From Rhynchopus sp. YZ270_cl-10 (taxonomy: Eukaryota > Euglenozoa > Diplonemea > Diplonemida > Diplonemidae), in NCBI GenBank assembly GCA_964035575.1, contig OZ037837.1, forward strand, positions 1,302,001-1,366,000: a stretch of DNA of 64,000 nucleotides, written 5' to 3'. Below are positions 1 through 9,800 of the stretch, one piece after another (the stretch's first letter is position 1; the number at the start of each line of letters is the position of its first letter). A model generated the notes under the pieces. It was given only the letters and a program-made list of their open reading frames with translations. It searched no databases and had not been told where the DNA came from. The position numbers and the translations under genes are program-made.

Positions 1-1348
1 CACTCCGGACGGATGCCACGTGGTCTCATGCTCGTATGATCGTACAGCACGCCTCTGGAGCCTTTCCACTGGGGAGGAGGTGATGGCGTTCGACAGCGAT
101 TTTGGGTTGCAGTCGGTAACCGTCACACCCGATGGATGCCATGTAGTTGCGGGGTCTGCCAACTACACGATTTGCATCTGGAGCGTGTCAACGGGGAGGG
201 TGGTGACGGTCTTGGAGGGGCATACCTTCAAGGTGATGGGTGTTGCCGTGACACCAGATGGATGCCACGTGGTGTCTGCCTCTTGCGATAAGTCTGTGCG
301 CGTGTGGGACATCATGGCTGGGAAGGAGACTCTCGCTCTGCAGAGCCACCTCTTCATCGTGAACAGTATTGCAGTCGTCTCTGATGCATCTCTCCTATCA
401 TGCTGCCACAATGTGATGTCCACATGGAACCCATCCACGGGCAAGCAGATCCAGCTGTTCGAAGGGCACACCGATACCATATGTGATGTAGCCGTGTTCC
501 CGGACGGATCTCATGTTGTTTCTGGCTCTGTGGACATGACACTACGTGTGTGGAACAGTGAGACCGGCAAGGAGGTGCCTTTCCGCAATCCCAACGAGAA
601 GGTGGTCCATGCAGGTCACATACGGTCCGTGGCAGTGTCACCTGACGCGTCTCACGTGGTATCAGGTTCCGCAGACAAGACTGTCCGTGTGTGGAGCCTG
701 TCGACTGGGAAGGAGGTATCCGTGTTTGATGCAACCTCAAGCGACGTCAATGGAGTCGTAGTGACTCCTGATGGAGTGCATGTGGTTTGCGCCATCGCCA
801 AAACCGTGTGCATGTGGACACTGCACACTGGTGCGGAGACAATGGTGTTCGAAGGGCATACCGACCGAGTTGTGCGTGTGGCTGTGACCCCCGATGGGTC
901 TCGTGTTGTTTCATGCGCGTGGGACCAGACCGTGCGTGTGTGGGACGTCGCCAGCGGGAAGGAGGTGCACACCCTATTAGGGCTTTCTTCCGATCCGTTT
1001 GGGGTGGCAGTGACACCCGACGGAGCGCACGTCGTGTCGTCCGCTGCAGACGGCACTGTGCATGTATGGAGCATCACTACTGGCGAGGAGGTGGCTGTGA
1101 TCCATGGGGATTGTGCTGCATTGCGCAGTATTGCTGTGAGCCCCGATGGACGTGAGGTGATGTGTTGTTCCGAAAAATGCGTGCGCGTGTGGAGCATTTG
1201 CAGGGAAGACGGCACGATTGATGGGAAGACGAGGTTGAAGAGAGTGATCGGTGCCCCTGCCACAGTTCCTCGTGCATCAGGCTGTCGCAATGCTGATGCT
1301 GTGGAGCCCGAGCTTGCGAGACGGATTCTTCTGGACAAGAAGGTGTGA
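1..1348 (+). CDS. WD40-repeat protein, C-terminal part (5' end outside window)
   Basis: The frame is open from base 2 to the TGA at 1346-1348, so the true start lies to the left; the first possible start, at base 20, is a GTG inside a WD40 repeat. About ten WD40 repeats are visible, each of the form VAVTPDG-HVVSxSxDxTVRVW, which suggests a beta-propeller protein-binding platform. The C-terminus (RLKRVIGAPATVPRAS, then AVEPELARRI) matches the end of the WD40 locus at 13631-15045 and the out-of-frame end of the 6830 gene. This is therefore probably the 3' end of a third member of the ANK-ART-NACHT-WD40 family. Whether it carries the NACHT part cannot be seen. Bases just after the stop (about 1370-1420) also resemble the 3' flanks of its paralogues. 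Confidence 0.88.
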   Translation, partial: TPDGCHVVSCSYDRTARLWSLSTGEEVMAFDSDFGLQSVTVTPDGCHVVAGSANYTICIWSVSTGRVVTVLEGHTFKVMGVAVTPDGCHVVSASCDKSVRVWDIMAGKETLALQSHLFIVNSIAVVSDASLLSCCHNVMSTWNPSTGKQIQLFEGHTDTICDVAVFPDGSHVVSGSVDMTLRVWNSETGKEVPFRNPNEKVVHAGHIRSVAVSPDASHVVSGSADKTVRVWSLSTGKEVSVFDATSSDVNGVVVTPDGVHVVCAIAKTVCMWTLHTGAETMVFEGHTDRVVRVAVTPDGSRVVSCAWDQTVRVWDVASGKEVHTLLGLSSDPFGVAVTPDGAHVVSSAADGTVHVWSITTGEEVAVIHGDCAALRSIAVSPDGREVMCCSEKCVRVWSICREDGTIDGKTRLKRVIGAPATVPRASGCRNADAVEPELARRILLDKKV

Positions 1349-2421
1349 GTGCGCTCTGGGGCGTTCTTCTGCGTTGCCTCTACCAATGCGAATGCAGTCT
1401 GAGTGACGCTGCTAGGTCTTCATCAGCAGGTGAAGCAGTCGCGTAGGGTAAGAGCATCCCCTGGCACATTAAAGTGTGCAAGCCTGTGTAATATTTCCTA
1501 CTTTTTACTTCTTTACCTTTCCAGTTCGGGAGGATCTTGTCTTATTGTTCCGTTTTACAACGGGAGGAAGCGTTCAGCACTTTGCATAGTTACACAGTTA
1601 CAAAGCTTTCAGAAATAAATTTGACTTGAAATACGTTGACCAGGTTGACACCTGGTAAACAAAACAAAAGTTACACAGTTACACCTTCAATTGTATTATT
1701 TTTATGCCTCACTGTGCATATCCGTGTTAACACTTTCATCAGGGTCCACTTTGGGTAAACCACTTGTCCATAAAAATAGTTTTTGTTTCATTCTTGTCCA
1801 AATAAGGCGGATTTCGGGATTTTTGGAGTAACTTTGGCGACTTTTTTTGGACTCCGAACATATTTAGAGTCGTGGAGAGCAAATGGGTTGGGTGGAGTGC
1901 ACAAAAAAGGTGAAAAGAAAGAGCCAAGAGTGCAGCCTTGGACAGGTCCATAGCAACACATTCTTTGCGGATACCACTTTTGTTTTTGATTTTAGTAGCC
2001 AAGCACGCGAGGCTAGGTTCACCTCACAAACTGTTCTTTATTTCATTGATTTTGTTCGCACTTTTCTGCATTTTGAATACAACAACACAAAAGGCCACAC
2101 ACCCCTTAACGAATTGAGGATGTTTTGTTGATGTGTCTAAGTGCATGAAGCGCAGATGTGTTGCAACTTTTGAGTGAAAGAGTACTTGAAACACTTGAAG
2201 TGCTTTTGGACAGGAATGAGGAATGTTTTGCACGAAAGCAAATGGCTCATACCCCCTGGTGCCTTCTGCTCCACGCAGGTAGGGTAGGGTAGGGTCCTGT
2301 GACTGCGCCTTCTGTCGCTGTGATGTGCCCGGTGCCTTCCTACCTTCTTTGCCCTCATCTTTCCACACAACACAGCATTGAGAGGGAACGTCATACACAC
2401 ATTGACAAGAAGTGGAAAATA
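1349..2421. other. Intergenic region, no gene seen
   Basis: AT-rich spacer of about 1.07 kb. Its first 70 bases resemble the 3' flank of the other WD40 genes. Several short frames exist on both strands, but none has coding-like composition or a recognisable domain. The last 120 bases before the ankyrin gene are richer in pyrimidines and CAC/ACA and are probably its leader. Confidence 0.6.
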
Positions 2422-3531
2422 ATGCCCAAACGACACGCAAACAGCGATGAGAAGGTTCCAAAGAGAAGAAAGATTTCTGCAGACGAAGTCTTGGTGGAGG
2501 CTGCGAGGAACGGCGACACTGCTGCCGTGCGGGCGGGACTTGAGAAGCTATCCCCAGTGGCAGCCTGGCAGCCGGAGAGGAGAACTGTCGTCTTCGTCTT
2601 CGATGCTGTGCACGAGGCATGCAGAGGGAACCACGATGAATGTCTCGCACTACTTCTTCCGTATGTTGAGACAACGCAAATGGGCTTCGGGATGCTGCTG
2701 AGTGAGTGTGTCCACGCAGACCACACTGCGTGCACGGAGGTACTCTTGCAGCATTGGAAGTCTGTCTGCAGCAACGTCGCGTTTGTGCCACACGGGTTAG
2801 AGGAAGGCAGCGACGGTCAGGCACCTCGTGCCTGTCCAGCCATGTGGGCGGACCCTGCAGTGTGTCAGGTGCTCATTGATGCAGGGGCAGACATTAAGGC
2901 AAAGGACAGCAATGGGCGTTCGCCTCTGCACTGGGCCAGCGAGGAAGGGCATCTCGCGAACGTGAAGCTGTTGGTTGAAGCAGGTGCGGAAGTGCGTTCC
3001 ACAGACAACAAAGGTCGTACGTGCCTTTTCAGCGCGGCACCGCACACCGAGACTGTGCGCTATCTTGTGGGCTTGCCAGATGTGGAAGTGGATCACGTAG
3101 ACGACACCGGCTGCACTGCGTTACACCGCGCAGTGATGCATAAACGCGCAGATGTGGTGCAGGTGCTTGTTGATGCAGGGGCAGACGTAGAGGTGCTGAA
3201 TGGGGACGGACGTTCGCCTCTGCACGTCGCGAGCAAGAGCGGGGAACGCAAAGCTGTGCAGATATTGCTGGAAGCGGGTGCAGGGATGCGTGTCACAGAC
3301 TACGGAAGGCAAACATATCTTGCCCTTGCGGCGGCTGCGGGACACACTGCGACTGTGCGCTCTGTTGCTGGCTTGCCGGGGGTGGAACTGAACCACCAAG
3401 ACGAGCACGGCTGCACTGCTCTGCATTGTGCTGCGAGGGGCGGACATCTGGATGCGGTACAAGTTCTGCTTTATAACGGTGCGGACTGGACCTTGCGCGA
3501 CCAGTACGGTTGCACAGCATTGGGCAATTAG
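2422..3531 (+). CDS. Ankyrin-repeat protein with N-terminal basic motif
   Basis: A 369-residue protein starting at the ATG MPKRHANSDEKVPKRRK. The frame is open further upstream, but only from non-ATG codons in leader-like sequence. Residues 12-20 (VPKRRKISA) look like a monopartite nuclear localisation signal. From about residue 150 to the end there are about seven ankyrin repeats (motifs such as NGRSPLHWASEEGHL, GCTALHRAV, GCTALHCAARGGHL), separated by LLxAGAD turns. Ankyrin repeats are protein-binding scaffolds, and no catalytic domain is visible. The protein ends abruptly in a repeat (GCTALGN), so it may be shortened relative to paralogues. It lies between WD40 and B-box genes on the same strand. 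Partner and function are unknown. Confidence 0.88.
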   Translation: MPKRHANSDEKVPKRRKISADEVLVEAARNGDTAAVRAGLEKLSPVAAWQPERRTVVFVFDAVHEACRGNHDECLALLLPYVETTQMGFGMLLSECVHADHTACTEVLLQHWKSVCSNVAFVPHGLEEGSDGQAPRACPAMWADPAVCQVLIDAGADIKAKDSNGRSPLHWASEEGHLANVKLLVEAGAEVRSTDNKGRTCLFSAAPHTETVRYLVGLPDVEVDHVDDTGCTALHRAVMHKRADVVQVLVDAGADVEVLNGDGRSPLHVASKSGERKAVQILLEAGAGMRVTDYGRQTYLALAAAAGHTATVRSVAGLPGVELNHQDEHGCTALHCAARGGHLDAVQVLLYNGADWTLRDQYGCTALGN

Positions 3532-4472
3532 GCACTGTGCTGTGCTATCGCACATACACTGAAGTATTACGGTGTTGGGCACTTTGCCTTTCTCAGGCAT
3601 ACGTTCGCACCCTAGACACTGACCACCTAAACCTGACAGCCGCCGCCACATCGTGTGTCAGTGGAGAAAAATAATAAAGCATCCCCCATTCTCACAAACA
3701 CCGTATATAAAATTAGCCCCCACGATTTTCGCAAAGCGAACCCAGCAAAATGGGGTCGGGGTTTTTTTTTTTTGCACTTTCAACTTTTCTTTTTTTAGCG
3801 ACTCAGGGTTTGTGCTCCTCTATAGCCTCTCCCACACTGCGAAACGGGCAGAGGACTAACCGGACCCTACATCACACAGGATTCATGTCGCTGTGTTCGC
3901 ATTGATCCCCGTTCATCTGGCTGATGAGTGGAAAGCGGGAGTACCTATCAGATGTACACCACGAAATGGATTGTAGGACTGCATGGTTGGTGTCACAGCC
4001 GGTCATACCAAGGTACACTGTCAGAGGACTTTGTATTTCAAGTCAACTTTTTTTTGGACTTGCTATTTGAGGGTGTTGGTCTGTGGCTTGGATCTTCTTC
4101 TTTTCTTCTTGTGGCGTGTGAATATTTTGTGTAGGTGATCGGAGGCGGGGTATGAAGATTAGCGTCACTGGCGACCATATCATGACAGCTTCCTTCCAAT
4201 CCTGACGCAGAGGGGCTGGCGAAATGGGGCAAAGGGAACATTCAGCGGCACGTGGAAGAGGAGAGTAAGGTGACAGCTCGACACACATTCTTTGTTCGTG
4301 TGGGGCTCATGCGGGCTGTACCTTTGCTGGGGAGTTGGCCGCTGAATGGGGAACTTCGTATTTGCCATTGCGAGTCCTGTCCCGTATTTTTGAGGAATTC
4401 AAATTATTGCTTTCCCTCCCAACACCCAACCCCCTCCAGACACCCTGCACCCTCGCACCCGAAACATAGAGT
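3532..4472. other. Intergenic region ending in a B-box family leader
   Basis: No gene is supported in 3532-4400; this is AT-rich DNA with T runs. The last 56 bases (about 4417-4472) contain CCCAACCCCCTCCAGACACC followed by a CACCCTC tract. This matches the end of the leader found before the other B-box genes at 42690, 50750 and 57690. Confidence 0.55.
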
Positions 4473-5855
4473 ATGGGGTGTGACACGCAGCCCACCGCAC
4501 CACAGATGCCGAGCTGTGAGAACTGTGGCGTGCCTGCACAGCTGCAGTGCGGGAACTGCACGGATCTGTTCCTCTGCGACACACCTGCGTGCTATGACGC
4601 TTGCCATGCAAGGCCACGTGACCGTGAGACACATCGCGCTTCTGTGACTGCGTACGGGACATCGTCGAAGTGTGCACAGCACTCAGGACAAGAGCTGTGC
4701 GTTGTCTGTGAAGACCCTGCGTGTGGAGACGCGTTGATCTGCATGCGTTGTGCTTACTTCGGACACACGGGACACAAGACAGTTGACATCACGGACTACA
4801 TGAAACGCCAGCGTGACACCCTCTGCTCACACGTGACAGACCTGACAACACAGCGGACTGCTGCAGAGGAGAAGTGCCGTGTGCTTGAGGCACTCCCACC
4901 CACGGAGGACAGGTACAAAGACCTTCTCCTGCAGACACACGTCGGGCACCTCGTGATGCGTGAGGATGTGTCGCGCAGCGAAGTCGTGTGTGAGGAGGAG
5001 GTGGCACGGAGCTTCCTCACACAGGCACTCAGTCGTGAAGGGGAGGTGTGTGCACTGAAGATGTTTGTTGCGAAGGCAGGACACATGATTGCTGAGTGTG
5101 AGGCGGTGTGCCAGCTTGGGGACGACCAGGTGCTGCGTGCGGTCACAGAGTCGCAGGCCGTTGTGCGGAACATCAACAGCATGGCAGCGAGTGGAGACCG
5201 CCACCGCCTTGTGGGTGCTGCACACCCACACACAACGTTTTCCCTGAAGCTGCCTGTTTCGAACGTGCACGACGCCCTTGCCCAGATGTCTGCGCTTGTT
5301 GTGCCTGTCCTTGTGCAGGGGTTGGATGGAGTGGAACACGAGATTGAGGTGAGTGTGTATGACACAGGCAGGGACTTGCTTCGGAAGGTGGCGTCTGCAG
5401 TGGGGTTGCGTGAAGGTTGCTTCGACATGACTTTCAGAGATGAAGTGATTGCAGAAGGAGAGGACGTGGTGCAGCTGAGGGGTCACAGGGTTGTTGTGAC
5501 GCAGACCAGCACAGAGAGGAGGAAGCAGGATGCCATTGCAGCACTTCGTGCGTTGGGTGAGACGACACTTACATCACAACGGTTGGAGCAGGTGACTGAT
5601 CCGAAGGTGGCTTGCTTGCTCCTGCAGGCACAAGTTGCGACTGCGATTCCAGACAACAGACAAGACGTTGGGGCAAGGACAGGTGAAGGGCATAAGCGTA
5701 GAAGGCGAGGGTGCCGGGGAGGGCAACATGCAAAACGGAACGCAGTCGAATATCGTGCGCTGCCGCCCGCACCCCGAAAGTGGTTCTGTATGACATGCCG
5801 CAGCATAGCCATGGGAAGCCACTGCGAAATGTGCGCATGGCACAGAGTTAGATAA
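4473..5855 (+). CDS. Double B-box, coiled-coil, ubiquitin-like protein with replaced C-terminus
   Basis: 460 residues. Residues 15-45 form a B-box1-like zinc finger (CENCGVPAQLQCGNC then more Cys/His). Residues about 68-108 form a good B-box2 (C-x2-H, CVVC, CMRC, GHTGH). Residues about 115-240 are charged and probably coiled coil. Residues about 285-350 form a ubiquitin-like fold ending in VVQLRGHRVVVTQ. There is no RING domain. This is a TRIM-like layout, suggesting multimerising scaffold or ubiquitin-linked roles (inference). Up to AIPD near residue 393 it matches the paralogue at 57782; there the LRR array should begin. Instead it continues with a basic tail and a four-cysteine cluster (FCMTCRS...CEMC). 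A relic of the lost LRR start sits downstream at 5987-6019. The N-terminus MGC might be acylated, but residue 6 is Q, so this is weak. Confidence 0.87.
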   Translation: MGCDTQPTAPQMPSCENCGVPAQLQCGNCTDLFLCDTPACYDACHARPRDRETHRASVTAYGTSSKCAQHSGQELCVVCEDPACGDALICMRCAYFGHTGHKTVDITDYMKRQRDTLCSHVTDLTTQRTAAEEKCRVLEALPPTEDRYKDLLLQTHVGHLVMREDVSRSEVVCEEEVARSFLTQALSREGEVCALKMFVAKAGHMIAECEAVCQLGDDQVLRAVTESQAVVRNINSMAASGDRHRLVGAAHPHTTFSLKLPVSNVHDALAQMSALVVPVLVQGLDGVEHEIEVSVYDTGRDLLRKVASAVGLREGCFDMTFRDEVIAEGEDVVQLRGHRVVVTQTSTERRKQDAIAALRALGETTLTSQRLEQVTDPKVACLLLQAQVATAIPDNRQDVGARTGEGHKRRRRGCRGGQHAKRNAVEYRALPPAPRKWFCMTCRSIAMGSHCEMCAWHRVR

Positions 5856-5986
5856 ACTGAAGACGGCAGAGAGAGAGAGAGAGAGCCATTTTACGCACAA
5901 TTATCCGGGTTGTCTTCCCCCTTGCAACACTGTGTCGCTCCTCTATGAATGGTTTATTTCAATTGTGACCAAGGTTACTTCTTATC

Positions 5987-6019
5987 GTGATGTGCATTGA
6001 TCTGAGTCATGCGTCTGCT
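5987..6019 (+). pseudogene. Relic of B-box family LRR coding sequence
   Basis: Thirty-three bases (GTGATGTGCATTGATCTGAG and onward) match the codons for TCIDLSHASA at the start of the LRR array in the 57782 gene. The relic lies about 130 bases past the stop of the 4473 gene. It shows that an ancestral LRR frame was displaced by about 330 bases of unrelated sequence supplying the present C-terminus. Confidence 0.7.
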
Positions 6020-6814
6020 CCCGTTTATAGTCTTTTGTACGAGTATGCAAGTTGTCATGAGTCTGTCCGTTTTCCCCTCCCCTCACCCCCGTACTTCAGG
6101 ACGCGGGTTTTCGGGGGGTTTTTCGGGATGGATGCGATCAACAAATAACAAACAACGAATAAATAAAGAAGGGGGTATTTCATTTTGAGCAACACGCAAA
6201 GAGTTACGAATCTCTTGAGAATCTGTATTGTTCTCGGTCCTCGCCACTCTGAGGTGATTCCGCGAACAGCAATCCTCACAGTTACCTTCTTTTTTGGAAA
6301 ATGCTCTAACCTAGAATGCCCACCAAGAACAGCTGCGCCTTGCCCTCCTGCAGCACAACCTTGTCTGATGAAGATCCACCTCACCCAGACCATCACCTTC
6401 AACTCCGACATGAAGGTCGTCTCCTCTGTGACCGCCAAGGCATGAGGGGTGCGCTCATCCTGTCACGGATGGTTCTGCCTCCGTTTTTATTCTTTGTTCA
6501 AATGTGCGGATTTTTCTGGTTTTGATGCTATAATTTTCACCTAATTTTTATTCCCACTTCTTCTCGTTTCTCCACAAAGCAAACCTCTGTGTACACAACC
6601 AGTCTCAGCACAGGAGGTCATTGTCGATGCAACAGAAACAGCGAAAGAACGAAACCCCACGACCCACCACCCATCACCCTACTTCACTGTTTGTTGCCCT
6701 TCTTGGGCCTGTTATAGCCAACGTTGCCTATGCGACTAGGATGCTTCTTTTCCCACACCGCGATATGTACACACAGGGACAACACACCCACCTCTGTGAA
6801 ACACACGAGACACA

Positions 6815-6825
6815 TTTTCTTGCAG
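6815..6825 (+). other. 3' splice-acceptor-like site 4 nt before ATG
   Basis: TTTTCTTGCAG followed by AAAG-ATG. The same arrangement (TTTGTTTCAG, GAAG-ATG) precedes the related locus at 13631, and a pyrimidine tract plus CAG precedes the ATG at 31337. This is consistent with trans-splicing or a 5'-UTR intron. Confidence 0.4.
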
Positions 6826-6829
6826 AAAG

Positions 6830-9800
6830 ATGGGGTCCGGAGCGTCGAAGCCTGAAAAGGACGAGATTGCAAAGGCAATCACAGAGAAGGAGAGGCCCGT
6901 GGACGCAGTGGACAGCGTGGACAGGAGGACAATGCTGCACAGTGCCGTGCTTGCGGGGGATGTGGAGGCAGTGCGGTTTCTTGTGAAGAATGGTGCAGGG
7001 AACGTGCGTGACAGGGACGGGAAGGTGCCGCTGTGGTACGCACTGCATCACAGGGACGCGGATGTGCGGGGCCGACTTGAGGCGGAGCTGGGGGCGCATG
7101 CAGCAGAGATCCTTGGTGAGGTGGAGGATGCTGTGCAGGTGTATCTCACTGACGGTGTTGCGACAACAACAACAACACCAGCACGTGTGTCGGTGGAACG
7201 GAGCAGTGGAGATGCAACGACAGCACTTCTTGCTGACCCTCACATGGACAAGGCAAAAGACACGAACACCTTGACTGGAGATAGGCACCTGGGAGAGGAC
7301 GATCTTTACGGGGACACGGAAACACTGCGGCATACAGACGGACGGAAGGTGGAGTGGCTGCGGAAAACAGACGACAACAAGAACAAGAACAGCAGTGGAG
7401 GTGAAGACCTGCTGTGCTGGCTGCGTGGTCTGCCAAAGGTGGATCCGCCGTTGGGCTACACAGACGAACACGTGCGGCACATGGAGGGAGGGTTCCGTGT
7501 GGTGTGCAAACGTCTGCTGGAGGACATCAGAAGACGGAGGGAGGCTGCGGGGACACGTGGTGGGCACGTGGAGGTGGAGGACTGGATGGCGGCACGCGAC
7601 CCGTTTGAGCTGCTGCTGTCGGGATTCCTGTTCACGTCTGACTGTGTGGAGTATGTGCTGGACAGCGGCGGGGATGTTGTGTGTGACGAGGACGGCACAC
7701 CGCAGATTGCGAAAGGGCCTGACGGGAAGCTGCGGTACATCCGTCTGACGGAGCGGGCTGTGCTGGACCACCACGGGAGTGCTGCTGAGTCACAGTCGCT
7801 TGCGCTGTACGCAACGATGAACACTGCGATGCGTGCTGTGGGGTGGCTGCCTGCGGTGAAGGAGTGGAAGGGGACGGCAGCACCGAACGTGTTTGAGCTG
7901 TCACCCGCACCCCCGCAGCTGCACGTGATTGCGACCTTTGCGCCGCTGATCCGTGGTCTGGACCGGCTGATTGGGAGCCGGAGGAAGCAGCTGCGGACTG
8001 TGTTCCGTGGGATCAATGTGAACGTGTCTGCGAAGTACGCGTTGGGGACGCACATTGTGTGGAACTGCTTCACGTCGACAACACTGAAGCGGGATGTGGC
8101 TCGGAGCTTCATGTACGGGAAGGGTGGCACGTTCTTTGTGGTGGTGGCGAAGGAGGGTGCTGCAGACGTGAAGTTCTCTTCTGTGTATGCTTCGGAGGAC
8201 GAGCTGCTGTACACAGCGAACATCGAATACCGTGTGCAGTGGAAGCTTTCGCCTACGTTGCTGCGGATGATGGGGCTGCGCTTTGACGTGATTGTGATGC
8301 AGGAGGTGTGCACGGGTGTGGGGGAGACGAGTGCAGCTGAGCAGGTGGGTGCGCTGCAGGAGGTGATGGGACACACAGTCGCGTTCTTTGAGGACTACCT
8401 TGCGCAGTACGTGGAGGGGCGTGTGGGGGACGACACACGTGTGGATGAGTCGGAGACACGTCCACTGATGGAGGAGGTGCGGAGGTGGCTTCGTGCACGT
8501 GGAGGTGGAGAGATGTCTGCAGTGTGCACACAGGCAGCAGCGGGCACAGAGCGCAAGCCTGATGTGGAGGCGAGAGAAGAAAGACAAGAGACGTGTGGTG
8601 TACTGTGTGTGATCGGAGAAGGAGGGAGCGGGAAGACGTCTGCTTCGATTGCAATTCTGAGCGACCTTGCAACATCTGCGAGGAAGAGCGAAAACATCAG
8701 CAGCGAAGGCACAAACAGGAACAGAAACAGTGTGGTGAGTGATGTGACTGCGGATGCGAAGCCGTACTTCCCTGTGTTTGTGGCGCTGCCGACAGTGAAG
8801 CAGCACCTGCTTGAGAAGGGAGGGTTGGACAGGTTTGTGCTGGAGTCGTTTGCGCTGCGGGAGGCGGACCGTGCGTACCTTGCGGAGACGTACGAGGTTG
8901 TGCTGGTGCTGGACTCGCTGGACGAGGTTGGTCTGACGCAGGAGGATGTGGATGCTGTGGTTGCTGAGGGTGGCCTTCTGTGCCGGCACCCGTGGGTGGA
9001 GGCACACTGCAGCGTTGTTGTGACTGTGCGTGGTGAGTACCTGAAGGGTGTGGACACGTCTCCGTCTGGTGTGTGTGGGGCTGGTGTGCGTGCTCTGTAC
9101 ATGCAGCCGTTCACAGAGGTGGATGCGAGAACGTACATCAAGCGTGCAAACACAGCCTGGGAGAAGGAGAAGGAGAAGTCAGCCCACAAGGAAGAGCGCA
9201 CAGTCTTCGTGCGTGAGGAGGACGTTGAGGGACTTGTGCAGCTGCGGAACCCGTTTGTGTTGCATATGGCGTGCCACGCACAGTGCAGTGGGAAGGCTTC
9301 TGAGGAGGTGATCTACGAGACCTACCTGGAGACGTGGACGAAGAAGGAGATGGCGTCTGGTGGAGTTGCTGTTGCTGATGCTGGTGCTGTTTCGGATGTG
9401 TCTTTGGAGGATGTGGTGCGTGCAGGGGAGCTTGTTGCATGCAGGATGCTGGAGACAAACGAGTGGCAGGGGACTGTGGGTGTGGCGTCGAAGCTTCTTG
9501 ATTCACAGCACGGTGTGTGTGAGGCTGTGCGTGATGCGTGCTTCCGCTGCCTGCCGTTCCGGATTGAGGACTTTGGGGAGGAGCGGAGTGCGTTCACGTT
9601 CCGGCACAAGTCGCTTGGGGAGCACCTTGCAGCACGGCGGCTTGCACGTGATCCAGCAGGGACACTGGGGACGCTGGTGCAGCGGAGCTTCAGCAAGGAC
9701 TCGCAGCGTGTGCTTGGGTTCTTTGCGGCGCTGGTGTGTGGAGACAGTGTGCTGTACGAACGTGCCTGCACAGAGCTGCTTGCGGCTGTGAAGGCGACAC

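Larger units (their letters stand above)
5856..6829. other. Intergenic region with an LRR relic and leader of the NACHT gene
   Basis: Contains a GA microsatellite at about 5869-5885 and a relic of the LRR array at 5987-6019. A repeat at 6182-6225 (TTGAGCAACACGCAAAGAGT) recurs at 28910 and 41952. A motif near 6137 (GATCAACAAATAACAAAC) resembles 60111. The last 250 bases are CA-rich leader sequence. No separate gene is supported. Confidence 0.55.

Noticed and set aside
652-1386. Long minus-strand frame opposite the first WD40 gene
   Set aside because: It mirrors the codon bias of the plus-strand repeats; the translation is low-complexity Thr/Ser/Pro repeats with no domain. Same for long minus-strand frames opposite the NACHT, B-box and deaminase genes.
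2299-2421. N-terminal extension of the ankyrin protein
   Set aside because: It would need a non-ATG start and adds a low-complexity peptide. The ATG at 2422 is followed by the basic motif and normal coding sequence.
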